NCBI GenBank assembly: GCA_007674295.1
Contig: CM017449.1
Span: 186,001-250,000, forward strand
DNA from: Antonospora locustae
Lineage: Eukaryota; Microsporidia
Direction: 5' to 3'
Length of the DNA stretch: 64,000 bases
The notes beneath the pieces were generated by a model that was given only the letters and a program-made list of their open reading frames with translations, was not told the origin of the DNA and did not search any database. Within the stretch, counting starts at the first letter, position 1, and every line of letters starts with the position of its first letter. Both the position numbers and the translations under genes were made by a program. Shown piece by piece: positions 25,804 through 34,404 of this stretch.

Positions 25804-26562
25804 CTACTTTTCTCTGCATGCACTACCACATTGTCTAATTCTTTTGAAAATGCTGCATAGTGTTATGCCTTTGCATATGTTAGTCTTTTTCGGTCGTCTA
25901 GTTTTTTTTCCTGCAGCCCTCTCTGCAAAACACCTTAGAGTATTTATAGAGAAGTGCTCGTGGAGATGTTGTGCGGCTTGAACGCATTGTGAAATGTTTA
26001 GGCCTGTCACTGCAGCAACAGTGAGAATTTCAAGTGGAGTTGCTACATGCAACTCCACCAGTGTATCTAGACAACATCTGGCCTCATATAACTGTGATTT
26101 GGTACCAAGGGGCTTGAGATATGAAAAGAAGCGATGAAGGACGTTGTTGCGATACTCGCTAGACACTCTCTGATATCCAAATTCGTTTGAGTAGGCCTTG
26201 ATAAAGAACTTCCTATCTCTTGAAAAGATCTTGCGCACATCTCCAATCAAAAGGGGAATACCGTTGCCTCGTGCAAGATATAACGAGACAAGGCATGCTT
26301 TTGCATCCAATGCGTGCCGAGACACGAATCTATGATTTAAAACAATATCCATGGCCTGTTCCAAAAGGCCTTCCATGCCAAAAAGCTGCAAAACTCTGAA
26401 AACTTGCAGACGTGTTGCCATCTCTGTATTTCTGATGCGGTACTTGCAGTTTCTTGACAAAAGAGAAAGTTGTTCCCTGCACTGAAACAACGATACATTT
26501 TGTACTTCAAGGCGAGAGTCTTCAGGGACTTCATGCTCTCCGTTGCAACTTCTCTGTTCCAT
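25804..26562 (-). CDS. Cyclin-fold (TFIIB-like) protein, divergent
   Basis: 252 aa. Residues about 50-125 look like a TFIIB-type cyclin repeat: RLQVFRVLQLFGMEGLLEQA, an ALDAKACLVSLYLARGNGIPL helix pair (compare 'aAaclYiACRqegvPrt'), then IGDVRKIFSRDRKFFIKAY (compare 'eI...s.vskkeIgr.yk'). Residues about 145-215 may be a second, weaker repeat. There is no N-terminal zinc ribbon. The C-terminal 40 residues are basic. It could be a reduced TFIIB or Brf-like factor, or the cyclin-fold core of an RNA polymerase I factor; a genuine cyclin is also possible. Only the fold-level pattern is supported. Confidence 0.45.
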   Translation of the reverse strand: MEQRSCNGEHEVPEDSRLEVQNVSLFQCREQLSLLSRNCKYRIRNTEMATRLQVFRVLQLFGMEGLLEQAMDIVLNHRFVSRHALDAKACLVSLYLARGNGIPLLIGDVRKIFSRDRKFFIKAYSNEFGYQRVSSEYRNNVLHRFFSYLKPLGTKSQLYEARCCLDTLVELHVATPLEILTVAAVTGLNISQCVQAAQHLHEHFSINTLRCFAERAAGKKTRRPKKTNICKGITLCSIFKRIRQCGSACREK

Positions 26563-26710
26563 AACTAGGGATTACTGTATCGTATCTTTCTTTTTACTGC
26601 CAAACGAATAGACTGTATTTTGTTTATATACACACCCTACGTAATGTATGTAGTATATGCTATATCTTGACGTGTTCATAATGTATATGCCATAACAAAC
26701 CAACAGGGGC

Positions 26711-27979
26711 ATGGACAGAATAGTGATATTTGGTGCCAGCGGCGACTTGGCAAAACGCAAGCTATTTCCAGCACTTTCAAAGCTTAAAAACACAGGAGCC
26801 ATCGTTCTTGGATATGCAAGGACAAATATGGAAGATAAATTCAAAGAATCACTGGAGAGATCATGTAAGTATGAAAACAGCTTCATGGAAAGAGTTTACT
26901 ATGTCTCCGGACAGTATGACAACATTGAGGAGCTCGATGTCACACAAACTACAGTCTTCTATATATCGACACCTCCTCACCTCTATAAAGTTCTTGTCAA
27001 GCAACTTGTGGAGCGCAATGCAGCAGCCATTGCGCTCGAGAAACCCTTTGGAGAGAGCCTTGCAGATTTCAAGGACATAATGAATATCCTGAAAAACAGC
27101 AACACACAGGCATATTTTATAGACCACTACTTGTGCAAGCCAATGACAATAGCCATTCCGCAAATGTTTGCATCCAATTGCAAGCTCAAATCACTTCTTA
27201 GCTGTCTTGCTGTGAGATCAGTGGAGGTTCTTTTCAAGGAAAAGCTTGGAGTAGAAGGAAGAACGTATTTTGATAGGTGTGGGCTTGTGAAGGACGTTGT
27301 GCAGAACCACGTTTTGGAAATAATCGGCACCATTTGTACAGCGAACGGAGTAGGCAAGTCGTGTTTCTTCAAATCTGCACACGATATTGACGCAGGTATG
27401 TGCATGTTTGGACAGTACCAGGAATACAAGGAGGAAGTTGGACGAGACTCGTGCACCGAGACGTTTTGTATAATTCCCATATACTTTAACAATGACTGTT
27501 GGAAAGACGTACCCTTTGTGGTTGTTGCTGGAAAGGGGCTGAATGAGAAAAAGTGCGAGGTCAGACTTGAGATGCGCAGAGAGTGCTTTGAAAAAGTGAT
27601 GCAACTTGTAGACGCAAGGGAAGCACCAGAAATACGAGCAGATCGCATGTGGATCGTGTTCAATTACAGTCCGCGTGAGGAAGTGTTTATTGAGGTGCTC
27701 CAGAGAAGTAGCATTGCCGAGTTTCTTCTATACAAACGTGAGGATATATTAGGAATTGCTGCCTCATTCTATGGAGAATACTCAGAACATAATCTTATTC
27801 TTAGTGCTCTATTGAGCAGACAACCCTTTCCGCACATAACAGCTCAGGAAGCAAAGGAGCTTTGGAGAATCTTTGATTGCGGAGTGCTTAAAAAAAAATC
27901 GCTTGTTTCATATAGAAAGGGTGAAGGTGTTCCTGAACAGGGATTAAAGCTTATTGAAGAGATAATTGGATGTTGTTAA
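26711..27979 (+). CDS. ZWF1: Glucose-6-phosphate 1-dehydrogenase
   Basis: 422 aa, shorter than the usual 480-515. The NADP-binding GASGDLAKRK is at 8-17. EKPFGES begins at 110 and IDHYLCKP contains Asp138-His139 (family IDHYLGKE; the GKE is changed to CKP). The catalytic base His200 lies in DVVQNHVLE, and GRTYFDRCGLVKD precedes it as in the family. The active-site residues are therefore present. G6PD feeds the oxidative pentose phosphate pathway and supplies NADPH. The C-terminal beta-sheet domain is trimmed. Retention of this gene argues against a species that has lost central carbon metabolism. Confidence 0.92.
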   Translation: MDRIVIFGASGDLAKRKLFPALSKLKNTGAIVLGYARTNMEDKFKESLERSCKYENSFMERVYYVSGQYDNIEELDVTQTTVFYISTPPHLYKVLVKQLVERNAAAIALEKPFGESLADFKDIMNILKNSNTQAYFIDHYLCKPMTIAIPQMFASNCKLKSLLSCLAVRSVEVLFKEKLGVEGRTYFDRCGLVKDVVQNHVLEIIGTICTANGVGKSCFFKSAHDIDAGMCMFGQYQEYKEEVGRDSCTETFCIIPIYFNNDCWKDVPFVVVAGKGLNEKKCEVRLEMRRECFEKVMQLVDAREAPEIRADRMWIVFNYSPREEVFIEVLQRSSIAEFLLYKREDILGIAASFYGEYSEHNLILSALLSRQPFPHITAQEAKELWRIFDCGVLKKKSLVSYRKGEGVPEQGLKLIEEIIGCC

Positions 27980-28045
27980 GTCTATATAGAGTGCACGTTA
28001 TACATCCAGTCATCAGGATTTGTCTTTAATGAGTATCTTATGTAC

Positions 28046-29875
28046 TCAAATTGATTGGGCAAGTGAATAGTAATGGCGATAAAGTACAGCTAGATTTGCA
28101 CCAGTAAAAATAGCAAGAGCAAAAGGGATTTTTGAAAAAACATCAACTAAAGCAACAACGGCCAGATAGAAGAAATACAACTTATCATTTCCGTAGAAAA
28201 GACAGAGTACCACAGTTAATATCCACTGAATGCATAAGAAGTATGAACACACCGAAAAGCCTAGATCTTTCATGAGCTTTGTATAGAGAACATCATCAAG
28301 AATAAGCACTGCTGGATAGATAGCAAGCATAAGTATGTAAGTGATCCACATACGATGCACAGCCTGTGTCTCTTTTGCAGATATGTTGGCTCCTCTGGTA
28401 TTTCTCTCGCCAATATCGAAGGCTTCCCAGCTGAGCTCTTTCTCAGTGTACATTTTGTATAGTTTGCTATTAATCTCCATGAACTTATCCCAGAATCCAA
28501 GCTGGGGAAACAGTACCACCTTGTGCCTGACACGTGAATCTCTATAGTATCTCTTGTAGTAATCCTCGTTGTAGGCATCCTCTACATAGAAATACCTCAG
28601 ATCCATTCTGCTGTCGTGTGACGCACATATACTTATGCCGTCTGTTTTTATTCCAAGCTCTTTCCCTGACACTACGTGACGAAGCCTAATAAGACTCTGT
28701 CGTGCCTCTATAAATGGACTGCTGCTGATGACTCGCCAGAGATCGTTGTCGTTGGTATCACTGCCTCTGTTATGTACCACTACCTTCATAAACTTTGCGT
28801 TTGAATCTGTGCTGCTTTCTTCTATTCCCATGCATTCACCTGTCTGAAGGCTTACAAGTTTTACAATATCGTTGTTCTGTATGAATGTAGATTCCTCGCT
28901 ATCTGGGCTGTAGTTGGGCGCAGTCTCCACATGTATTTTGATTATGCGCCATATTGCACCTGGAGATTTGTCTCTGCTTCCCTTGACTGATGTATCTAAC
29001 ACAACATGAGACTGCGTACTTTTGTTCAGAATGGTGATCAAGGCCCTGTCAAGCACAAACCGGTCACAAGGTTCTGGAAACGGCTCTAGATTTGCGCGAT
29101 ACTCAATTGAGAAATCCTGCATGTCACCTGGGCACTCTCTTTGATTGCATATGTACATATAGAACATAGCTAAGTAAACAGCAAATGGTACCGCAAGAAA
29201 AAAGAACGCAAGAGCACAACCAGCAACAGTTGCACTGCTTGTAACATATATTCTAGAGTCACACGCGTTTTTGTAAAGACAGATGAGAATGCGTACAGCA
29301 AATACAAGCAGAAGAGTGCATGCCATCCAGGTGGATGAAAGAAGCATTCCTAGTGTGAGTGCAAGCGGAAACGCGTACTTTAGAGAAGGACATATCACAA
29401 ATCGGGCTAGCATACAGAGACAGAGGCCAAAAAGTGTAAATGTGAACAACGTTGGGCTAAGAACCGACATCTTACCTGCAGCAAGCGGCGATGTATAGAA
29501 AAGAATGACTCCGCATAAAGAACTTCCTGGACTAGACAATGTTCGCAGAGTCAAGTATGTCAGTGCAACATTTAGTGTTAGAATCGCAGAGCCAAGGACG
29601 TTGAAAGAGAGTAGAAGAAGTTCATTGCTGCCTGTTGATGGCATCTTCGATGTAAATGCTTGCATCATGCGCACAAACTCACCCAGCACAATGTAGGGTA
29701 GAGGTGGCCCACGACTTATAAAGGCTCTTTTCTTCATATAGCTCATGGAGGCTTCATAGAACTCTCTGTCAATTCTCAGACGCTGAGTGCGCTGGTAGTA
29801 CAAGATAGACGCCACAAAGACTATGAGTACAAATGCTCTTTCCAATACTTGCTTTTTTTTCATATTTGTAAACAT
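28046..29875 (-). CDS. PMT: Protein O-mannosyltransferase-like membrane protein with MIR domain
   Basis: 609 aa, shorter than the usual 730-820. An N-terminal membrane helix is followed by the first luminal loop, then several hydrophobic segments (about 85-250). A luminal MIR-like beta-trefoil spans about 265-440, with repeats such as NNDIVKLVSLQTGECMGI and LIRLRHVVSGKELGI. More membrane helices end the chain (about 505-600). Order and MIR content identify the PMT family, which transfers mannose from dolichol-phosphate-mannose to Ser/Thr in the ER. The first loop is abnormal: the catalytic Asp-Glu pair is D36-R-E, and the later D-V-H-P-P is S-R-G-P-P. It may be a non-catalytic partner or a drifted enzyme. 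Confidence 0.78.
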   Translation of the reverse strand: MFTNMKKKQVLERAFVLIVFVASILYYQRTQRLRIDREFYEASMSYMKKRAFISRGPPLPYIVLGEFVRMMQAFTSKMPSTGSNELLLLSFNVLGSAILTLNVALTYLTLRTLSSPGSSLCGVILFYTSPLAAGKMSVLSPTLFTFTLFGLCLCMLARFVICPSLKYAFPLALTLGMLLSSTWMACTLLLVFAVRILICLYKNACDSRIYVTSSATVAGCALAFFFLAVPFAVYLAMFYMYICNQRECPGDMQDFSIEYRANLEPFPEPCDRFVLDRALITILNKSTQSHVVLDTSVKGSRDKSPGAIWRIIKIHVETAPNYSPDSEESTFIQNNDIVKLVSLQTGECMGIEESSTDSNAKFMKVVVHNRGSDTNDNDLWRVISSSPFIEARQSLIRLRHVVSGKELGIKTDGISICASHDSRMDLRYFYVEDAYNEDYYKRYYRDSRVRHKVVLFPQLGFWDKFMEINSKLYKMYTEKELSWEAFDIGERNTRGANISAKETQAVHRMWITYILMLAIYPAVLILDDVLYTKLMKDLGFSVCSYFLCIQWILTVVLCLFYGNDKLYFFYLAVVALVDVFSKIPFALAIFTGANLAVLYRHYYSLAQSI

Positions 29876-30055
29876 ATAGTGTTTCTAATAACAGCATATT
29901 AGTGCATAGTGGGAGCATATGCACAGATGGACTGGTGTTGAATATGATGTTTGCAGTGCCCAAAATACCAATAGCATGGTGTTTCTGTGCATATAAAGAA
30001 TCTAGCGAGAATGTTCTAAACAGCTTCTTTATATAGACTGTTTTGCAGACGTTGC

Positions 30056-30667
30056 TTACACAGATACCACATTTTTTTTGCCTGTAAATCTAAATAAGTC
30101 CACAGCTATGTGGTGAAGTTGCTTTTTATGAAATTTATACACACCAGGTATTTCGAACTTGATTTCTCCCAAAACAACTCCACAAAACTTTCTTAGAAGA
30201 TGACTTCTTGTGCTTGTTTTGTGCATAGAGTATACAACATTGCTGCACTGCAATGCTGTGCAGACAGCCTCAACATCAGCATGGATGGAACGTGTTCCAA
30301 ACGGTGGATTCATGATTGTTGTATCAACCATACCAAGCGCTAGAGACCGCATGTCTGCCTGCACAAAGTCTGCATCTATGTTTCCGTGCTGTCTGTAATT
30401 ATCATACGCAATCTCAAGAGCATCTTTGTCTATATCAACGCCTATGACATACGATGGGCCAAAGTACGACGCAGCAACACCAAGAACACCGGTTCCGCAG
30501 CACATATCAAGTACAGACTTTCCACGGATGTCTGCATACTGAGTATCTGCAATGTGTACCATTAGAGCGGCTATTTCAACAGGAGTAGCATACTGCTCGT
30601 ATGTGACCTTTGGTTGCTCAAATGTTCGAACACAACTAAGTCTGCACTTCAACGTTTTCAGCTTCAT
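30056..30667 (-). CDS. METTL5: METTL5-type rRNA adenine-N6 methyltransferase
   Basis: 203 aa from the ATG at 30667; the frame further up begins at TTG. The start MKLKTLKCRL...FEQPKVTYEQYATP matches METTL5 (MKxKELExxLxxVxxFExPKxxLEQYxTxP). The SAM motif is VLDMCCGTGVLGVAA, the acidic motif is VDIDKDALEIA, and the catalytic NPPF is at 120-123 in IMNPPFGT. Later SMHKTSTRSHL and YKFHKKQLHHIAVDLFRF parallel the METTL5 C-terminus. In animals METTL5 with TRMT112 makes one m6A in 18S rRNA. S. cerevisiae lacks it, so its retention here is of interest. Confidence 0.85.
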   Translation of the reverse strand: MKLKTLKCRLSCVRTFEQPKVTYEQYATPVEIAALMVHIADTQYADIRGKSVLDMCCGTGVLGVAASYFGPSYVIGVDIDKDALEIAYDNYRQHGNIDADFVQADMRSLALGMVDTTIMNPPFGTRSIHADVEAVCTALQCSNVVYSMHKTSTRSHLLRKFCGVVLGEIKFEIPGVYKFHKKQLHHIAVDLFRFTGKKNVVSV

Positions 30668-30732
30668 TAATAAAGGGTTGCACCATGCATACAAATGCCA
30701 AAAGAGCTAAAGTGATATTCCCATGAAACAGA

Positions 30733-31434
30733 TCAGTCTTTATTGTATTTTTCATGAAGCTCCGCGATGTCATAAGACCCAATTTTTGTCCACCCGTCCT
30801 TATCCATGAAATATAGGTTCACTGTGCCTCCTGAGAATGCGTCTCTGTGGGCAGCATGGTATATTGCACGCCTTCCAAGGTCAAGAGCCTCGTTCTTACT
30901 CATGTCATATCTGTAATATGAGGAAAGAACACTGTATGCTATTGTGGATCCACTACCTACAGAAAACAGTGATCCTTTGATTCTTGTTCCGTCATTATCT
31001 ACGTAATACAAACCGGGATTTTCTCTATCCCAACCGCATATCATCGAGCCCACAGACAAGCCATAGCCTTTGTACTGCCGGAGACAACGACTCAGATACA
31101 TACTGGCTGCCGATACAGAGATGCGCCTTCCGTATAGAAGCTCGAACATCTTTGCATGTGTGCCCATATACCTTTCCCAGTAGAAGCAATCCGCTGCACC
31201 ACCCGCCATAGTTCCAAGCATATACTTGTTTATCTCAATAACCTTGTTTACGGTCTGCGAGGCAATGTACGATCCTGATGTTGCGCGTGAGTCTACCGCT
31301 ATGACCATACCTTCGCAGAACACAAAAGCTGCAGTTGTGGTTCCGTGTCTGGGCTTGATTTTTCCCTTTATTAGGCTGGAGTCAACTCTGGTCTTGTCCA
31401 GCACAAGTATATCCTGCTTAAGCATCTCCTGCAT
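30733..31434 (-). CDS. PRE2: 20S proteasome beta5 subunit (Pre2)
   Basis: 233 aa. A 31-residue propeptide ends in HG followed by TTTAAF; processing exposes Thr32, the catalytic nucleophile. Asp48 in VDSRAT and Lys64 (the equivalent of Lys33 of the mature chain) complete the active site. Later motifs include MAGGAADCFYWERY, a G-SVGSMICGWD segment and SVGSGSTIAYSVLSSYY, typical of beta5. This is the chymotrypsin-like active subunit. The propeptide is much shorter than the yeast one (75 aa). CCC abuts the ATG (31435-31437). The divergent spacer to TFC3 contains a stem-loop. Confidence 0.95.
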   Translation of the reverse strand: MQEMLKQDILVLDKTRVDSSLIKGKIKPRHGTTTAAFVFCEGMVIAVDSRATSGSYIASQTVNKVIEINKYMLGTMAGGAADCFYWERYMGTHAKMFELLYGRRISVSAASMYLSRCLRQYKGYGLSVGSMICGWDRENPGLYYVDNDGTRIKGSLFSVGSGSTIAYSVLSSYYRYDMSKNEALDLGRRAIYHAAHRDAFSGGTVNLYFMDKDGWTKIGSYDIAELHEKYNKD

Positions 31435-31476
31435 GGGCCTTTACATTTGTGTTTGATTGATTTGGGCAGTAATTTT

Positions 31477-31538
31477 GCAGGGTATAGCACAAAGAACGTG
31501 TGTAAGTTCCTGTGCACATATAATATGCTTAGCCCTGC
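31477..31538. other. Nested inverted repeat in the PRE2-TFC3 spacer
   Basis: GCAGGG at 31477-31482 can pair with CCCTGC at 31533-31538. Inside, GCAC-x3-GAAC (31487-31497) can pair with GTTC-x2-GTGC (31506-31515) around an 8-base loop. The result is a nested hairpin in the 161-bp divergent promoter region. It lacks a T-loop sequence and so is not a tRNA. It could be a regulatory dyad, a small structured RNA, or chance. Confidence 0.3.
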
Positions 31539-31595
31539 CACACCGCAACCCAGACAAAGCATCTACACTAAACGAAACGATTTAAAAGCCCAGGA

Positions 31596-34142
31596 ATGGT
31601 AGACAAACTCAAGGAAAAGCTTTTTGCGTTCGGATTGTTTGGAGCTCATGCAAAGGTTTTTAGCGAAGAGGAGCTGCATAGCCTGCTTAAGCAGAAGTGG
31701 ATCGAGGTTGTCACAAGAGATCAGCTTGAGAAGCTACGTCAGTCATTCACGCAGGTTTCTTTAGAGGATGCACGCGTAACGTCAACAATCAAAAACATGT
31801 GTATACGCGACTTTCTTGCGGATAAGTATATTCGAATGAACACTGTAGAATGGAAAAACTACTTCTGCCCTAATTTCAATTTCATATCCAAGGAATACTA
31901 CTTTGTGTTTGACATGCTTATAACCTCTAGCAAGCCAGTCTCAACAAATGATCTGCGACTTGCCTTTGGCATTGACCCAAAAAAGATGTTCTACATCGCA
32001 AAGAAGCTAACGTCTCTTGGGTATGTGGATAGAATAGAAATCGATGGAAAGCTGTACTTGAGATACAGAAGAAATGCGGATGGATCGTATCTGCAAGAAA
32101 AGAAAAAGGGAAAAAAGGCATCGATAAACGCAAGCGACTATACAGAAGAAATACATGCAGACAGCAAAACATCCCTAGAAGACGTACATAGTGACACTTG
32201 TGTACTCAACCTCTCTGTAGGTGTGCCGCTGATTGACACGCTGAGGACAATGCTCGAAGAAAGTAGATACGGACTAAGCTCAGTGGATATTCAAAGAATG
32301 CTAGGCATCTCCATAAAAAAGGCACACAAACTTCTGACAAAGTACTGTGCCAGGAACCCAAATAGCATCAAGGCAGTAAATGAGTTTGAAGGAAAGATAA
32401 GGCGTGTGAAGTTTTACAGCGTTAAGGAGTATACGAGAAGCTACGAGGGTAGGAGGCAGGAGCTACTAGCAAATACTGTCACAAACACAAGATGCACAAT
32501 CACCATGGAGGACAGAATTATCGCAATAGAACAGCAGCTAAAAAAAAACAAGGCCTTTCCGCTGGATAAGAAAAATGTGCAGGAAATCCAGCAGAGATGT
32601 GGATGGAAGTATGCGTTTGACAGAAGAACGCTAATAAGATCTGCAATGAGGGGCGGATTCAATGTATATACTCACATACTTGGCGGCGACCAGCCACGAT
32701 ATGTGATAGCTTTGCCAGAGATTGGCGAGATGGATCCCTCTGTTACTTGTCTTTTTTCTACTAAAACAAAGATGTCGGACTTTGAAAAGAGTGTGTTGAG
32801 GTTTTTTGTACTGAACAATAGGGCACTAGAGTTAGACAATGGGTTCGAGCCTTGCAGGCTCAAAAGACTAAGGATGCTGCACAAGTATATATGCAGCTTT
32901 ATGCAGGAAAACGGCCTCAAGCAGGTCCCGTTCAATATGGATCTTATTGGGTGCATGAGTCTGTCGCTCTATCTTCGACTTGTTCCCATTCGCAAGGTAA
33001 ACTTCAGGGATGACCTCGTAGCAATCCTCGAGCATAACATGGACAAAATACACGCGGCACGTGGCAGGCTTGAAAAAGCAATTTCTATGGGAACCTCCCA
33101 CAATGATCAAAATGGCTTGTTCTACACAGACTCAGATGCAAGTTCCGGACTTAACAGTATTCACAGCTTTCTGCATAAATCTTTCTGTGTGTGCACAAAG
33201 GTGAGACTTGCAGAGAAGGAGCATGTCTGTGACTTCAAAGATGTTGCGGGTGGTATTCTGAAATCTGTAAGAGTCAGTGACTGCATGCTGCTGTATGACT
33301 CTGGAATAAGGGACGAGTTTCTTCCCAAGTTCAAGATTGCACGGTATCGTCATTACCTCAACGACTTTGAAAAACTTCAAATATTCAAAGTCATATACGA
33401 GGATGGTATTGAATTTTTGTCCGTAGTTGATGTTGATTGGGCACGTGTAGGAGAATCTGTTGGCCATCTGGATGCCAAAGATGACTACATTCCATACGAG
33501 CAGCGCGACAGTTTTTTCCAGAGCATAAGGCACATTGGCGAGGAAAACTTCTACAACGAATGCTTTAGCTACATATCCAATGCGTTTTCTGGAAGAGAAT
33601 TTAGAATATGGAAGGACAGACTGGATGCATTCAGAAAGCATACTCCGACCATCTGCCCCGAAGTCTCGAGGACAGACACCGATTACAGAAGAGATCTCAG
33701 AGCTATCATGATAGACATAAAGCGGAGATTGTTGAAGGGAGAGCGACTTTCTACAGCTAGCTTCAAAAGCTACAACGCAATAAATGTCGAACAAGCTCTA
33801 CGAATACTCAGCATGAACAGAATTGTTGCAGGCTTCAAATCAATGAGTACTATTGAGAATGTACATCTTCACGAGTTATTCAGAAGAAAGATTGACATTG
33901 ACATTAGCCATATTCTATTTGGATATGCAGGAGTAGGTGTTGTCAGAGATGATTATTACCACAATTTCTACAATGTGATATACCACACTATCATAACATC
34001 AGGAAGCATTGAGAAAGACGTTCTTCTTGAAAAAATAGGAGTGTTGGACTCTGGAGAGTTGACAGAGTTTCTTGAAATGTACAATGATGTGTTTGTGGTT
34101 TCAAAAATAGACACAGAGCTCGTTGTTGGAATGAAGGAATAG
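31596..34142 (+). CDS. TFC3: TFIIIC largest subunit (Tfc3/tau138), B-box binding
   Basis: 848 aa. A B-block-binding winged helix lies near residues 110-155: STNDLRLAFGIDPKKMFYIAKKL then LGYVDRIEIDGK, the family pattern for TFIIIC B-block proteins. A second winged helix occurs around residues 210-265 (LIDTLRTMLEESRYGLSSVDI, RMLGISIKKAHKLL). More helical and winged segments follow through to the C-terminus, where short helices such as IEKDVLLEKIGVLDSGELTEFL look like another WH. Tfc3 contacts the B box of tRNA genes. The yeast protein is 1160 aa. TFC1, another TFIIIC subunit, is in the same window about 17 kb away. Confidence 0.75.
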   Translation: MVDKLKEKLFAFGLFGAHAKVFSEEELHSLLKQKWIEVVTRDQLEKLRQSFTQVSLEDARVTSTIKNMCIRDFLADKYIRMNTVEWKNYFCPNFNFISKEYYFVFDMLITSSKPVSTNDLRLAFGIDPKKMFYIAKKLTSLGYVDRIEIDGKLYLRYRRNADGSYLQEKKKGKKASINASDYTEEIHADSKTSLEDVHSDTCVLNLSVGVPLIDTLRTMLEESRYGLSSVDIQRMLGISIKKAHKLLTKYCARNPNSIKAVNEFEGKIRRVKFYSVKEYTRSYEGRRQELLANTVTNTRCTITMEDRIIAIEQQLKKNKAFPLDKKNVQEIQQRCGWKYAFDRRTLIRSAMRGGFNVYTHILGGDQPRYVIALPEIGEMDPSVTCLFSTKTKMSDFEKSVLRFFVLNNRALELDNGFEPCRLKRLRMLHKYICSFMQENGLKQVPFNMDLIGCMSLSLYLRLVPIRKVNFRDDLVAILEHNMDKIHAARGRLEKAISMGTSHNDQNGLFYTDSDASSGLNSIHSFLHKSFCVCTKVRLAEKEHVCDFKDVAGGILKSVRVSDCMLLYDSGIRDEFLPKFKIARYRHYLNDFEKLQIFKVIYEDGIEFLSVVDVDWARVGESVGHLDAKDDYIPYEQRDSFFQSIRHIGEENFYNECFSYISNAFSGREFRIWKDRLDAFRKHTPTICPEVSRTDTDYRRDLRAIMIDIKRRLLKGERLSTASFKSYNAINVEQALRILSMNRIVAGFKSMSTIENVHLHELFRRKIDIDISHILFGYAGVGVVRDDYYHNFYNVIYHTIITSGSIEKDVLLEKIGVLDSGELTEFLEMYNDVFVVSKIDTELVVGMKE

Positions 34143-34404
34143 TATTCTATGTTATTTTTGATGTATCACCTTTTCACCTCATAAGAAAGGAATAGTAAGC
34201 CGACTCTAAATACATAAACTAAAAGTCATAAACTCTTTATAAGATTAAAAGCAGCACACTTTTATTGACAGAAAATTTGTGTGAGAATAAAGAATACTTT
34301 GTTTGGAAAATTATTTTTTTTAAAGCAATTTATTAAGGAGTGCTGTCTTGCCTACTGGTTTTTTGAAATGCATGAGTAGTGAAAAGAGTGCTTTTGATTG
34401 AATA

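Noticed and set aside
31477..31545. A possible tRNA at the PRE2-TFC3 spacer hairpin.
   Set aside because: Only about 62 bases between acceptor-like arms, no TTCNANN T-loop and no D-arm; kept only as an unexplained stem-loop.
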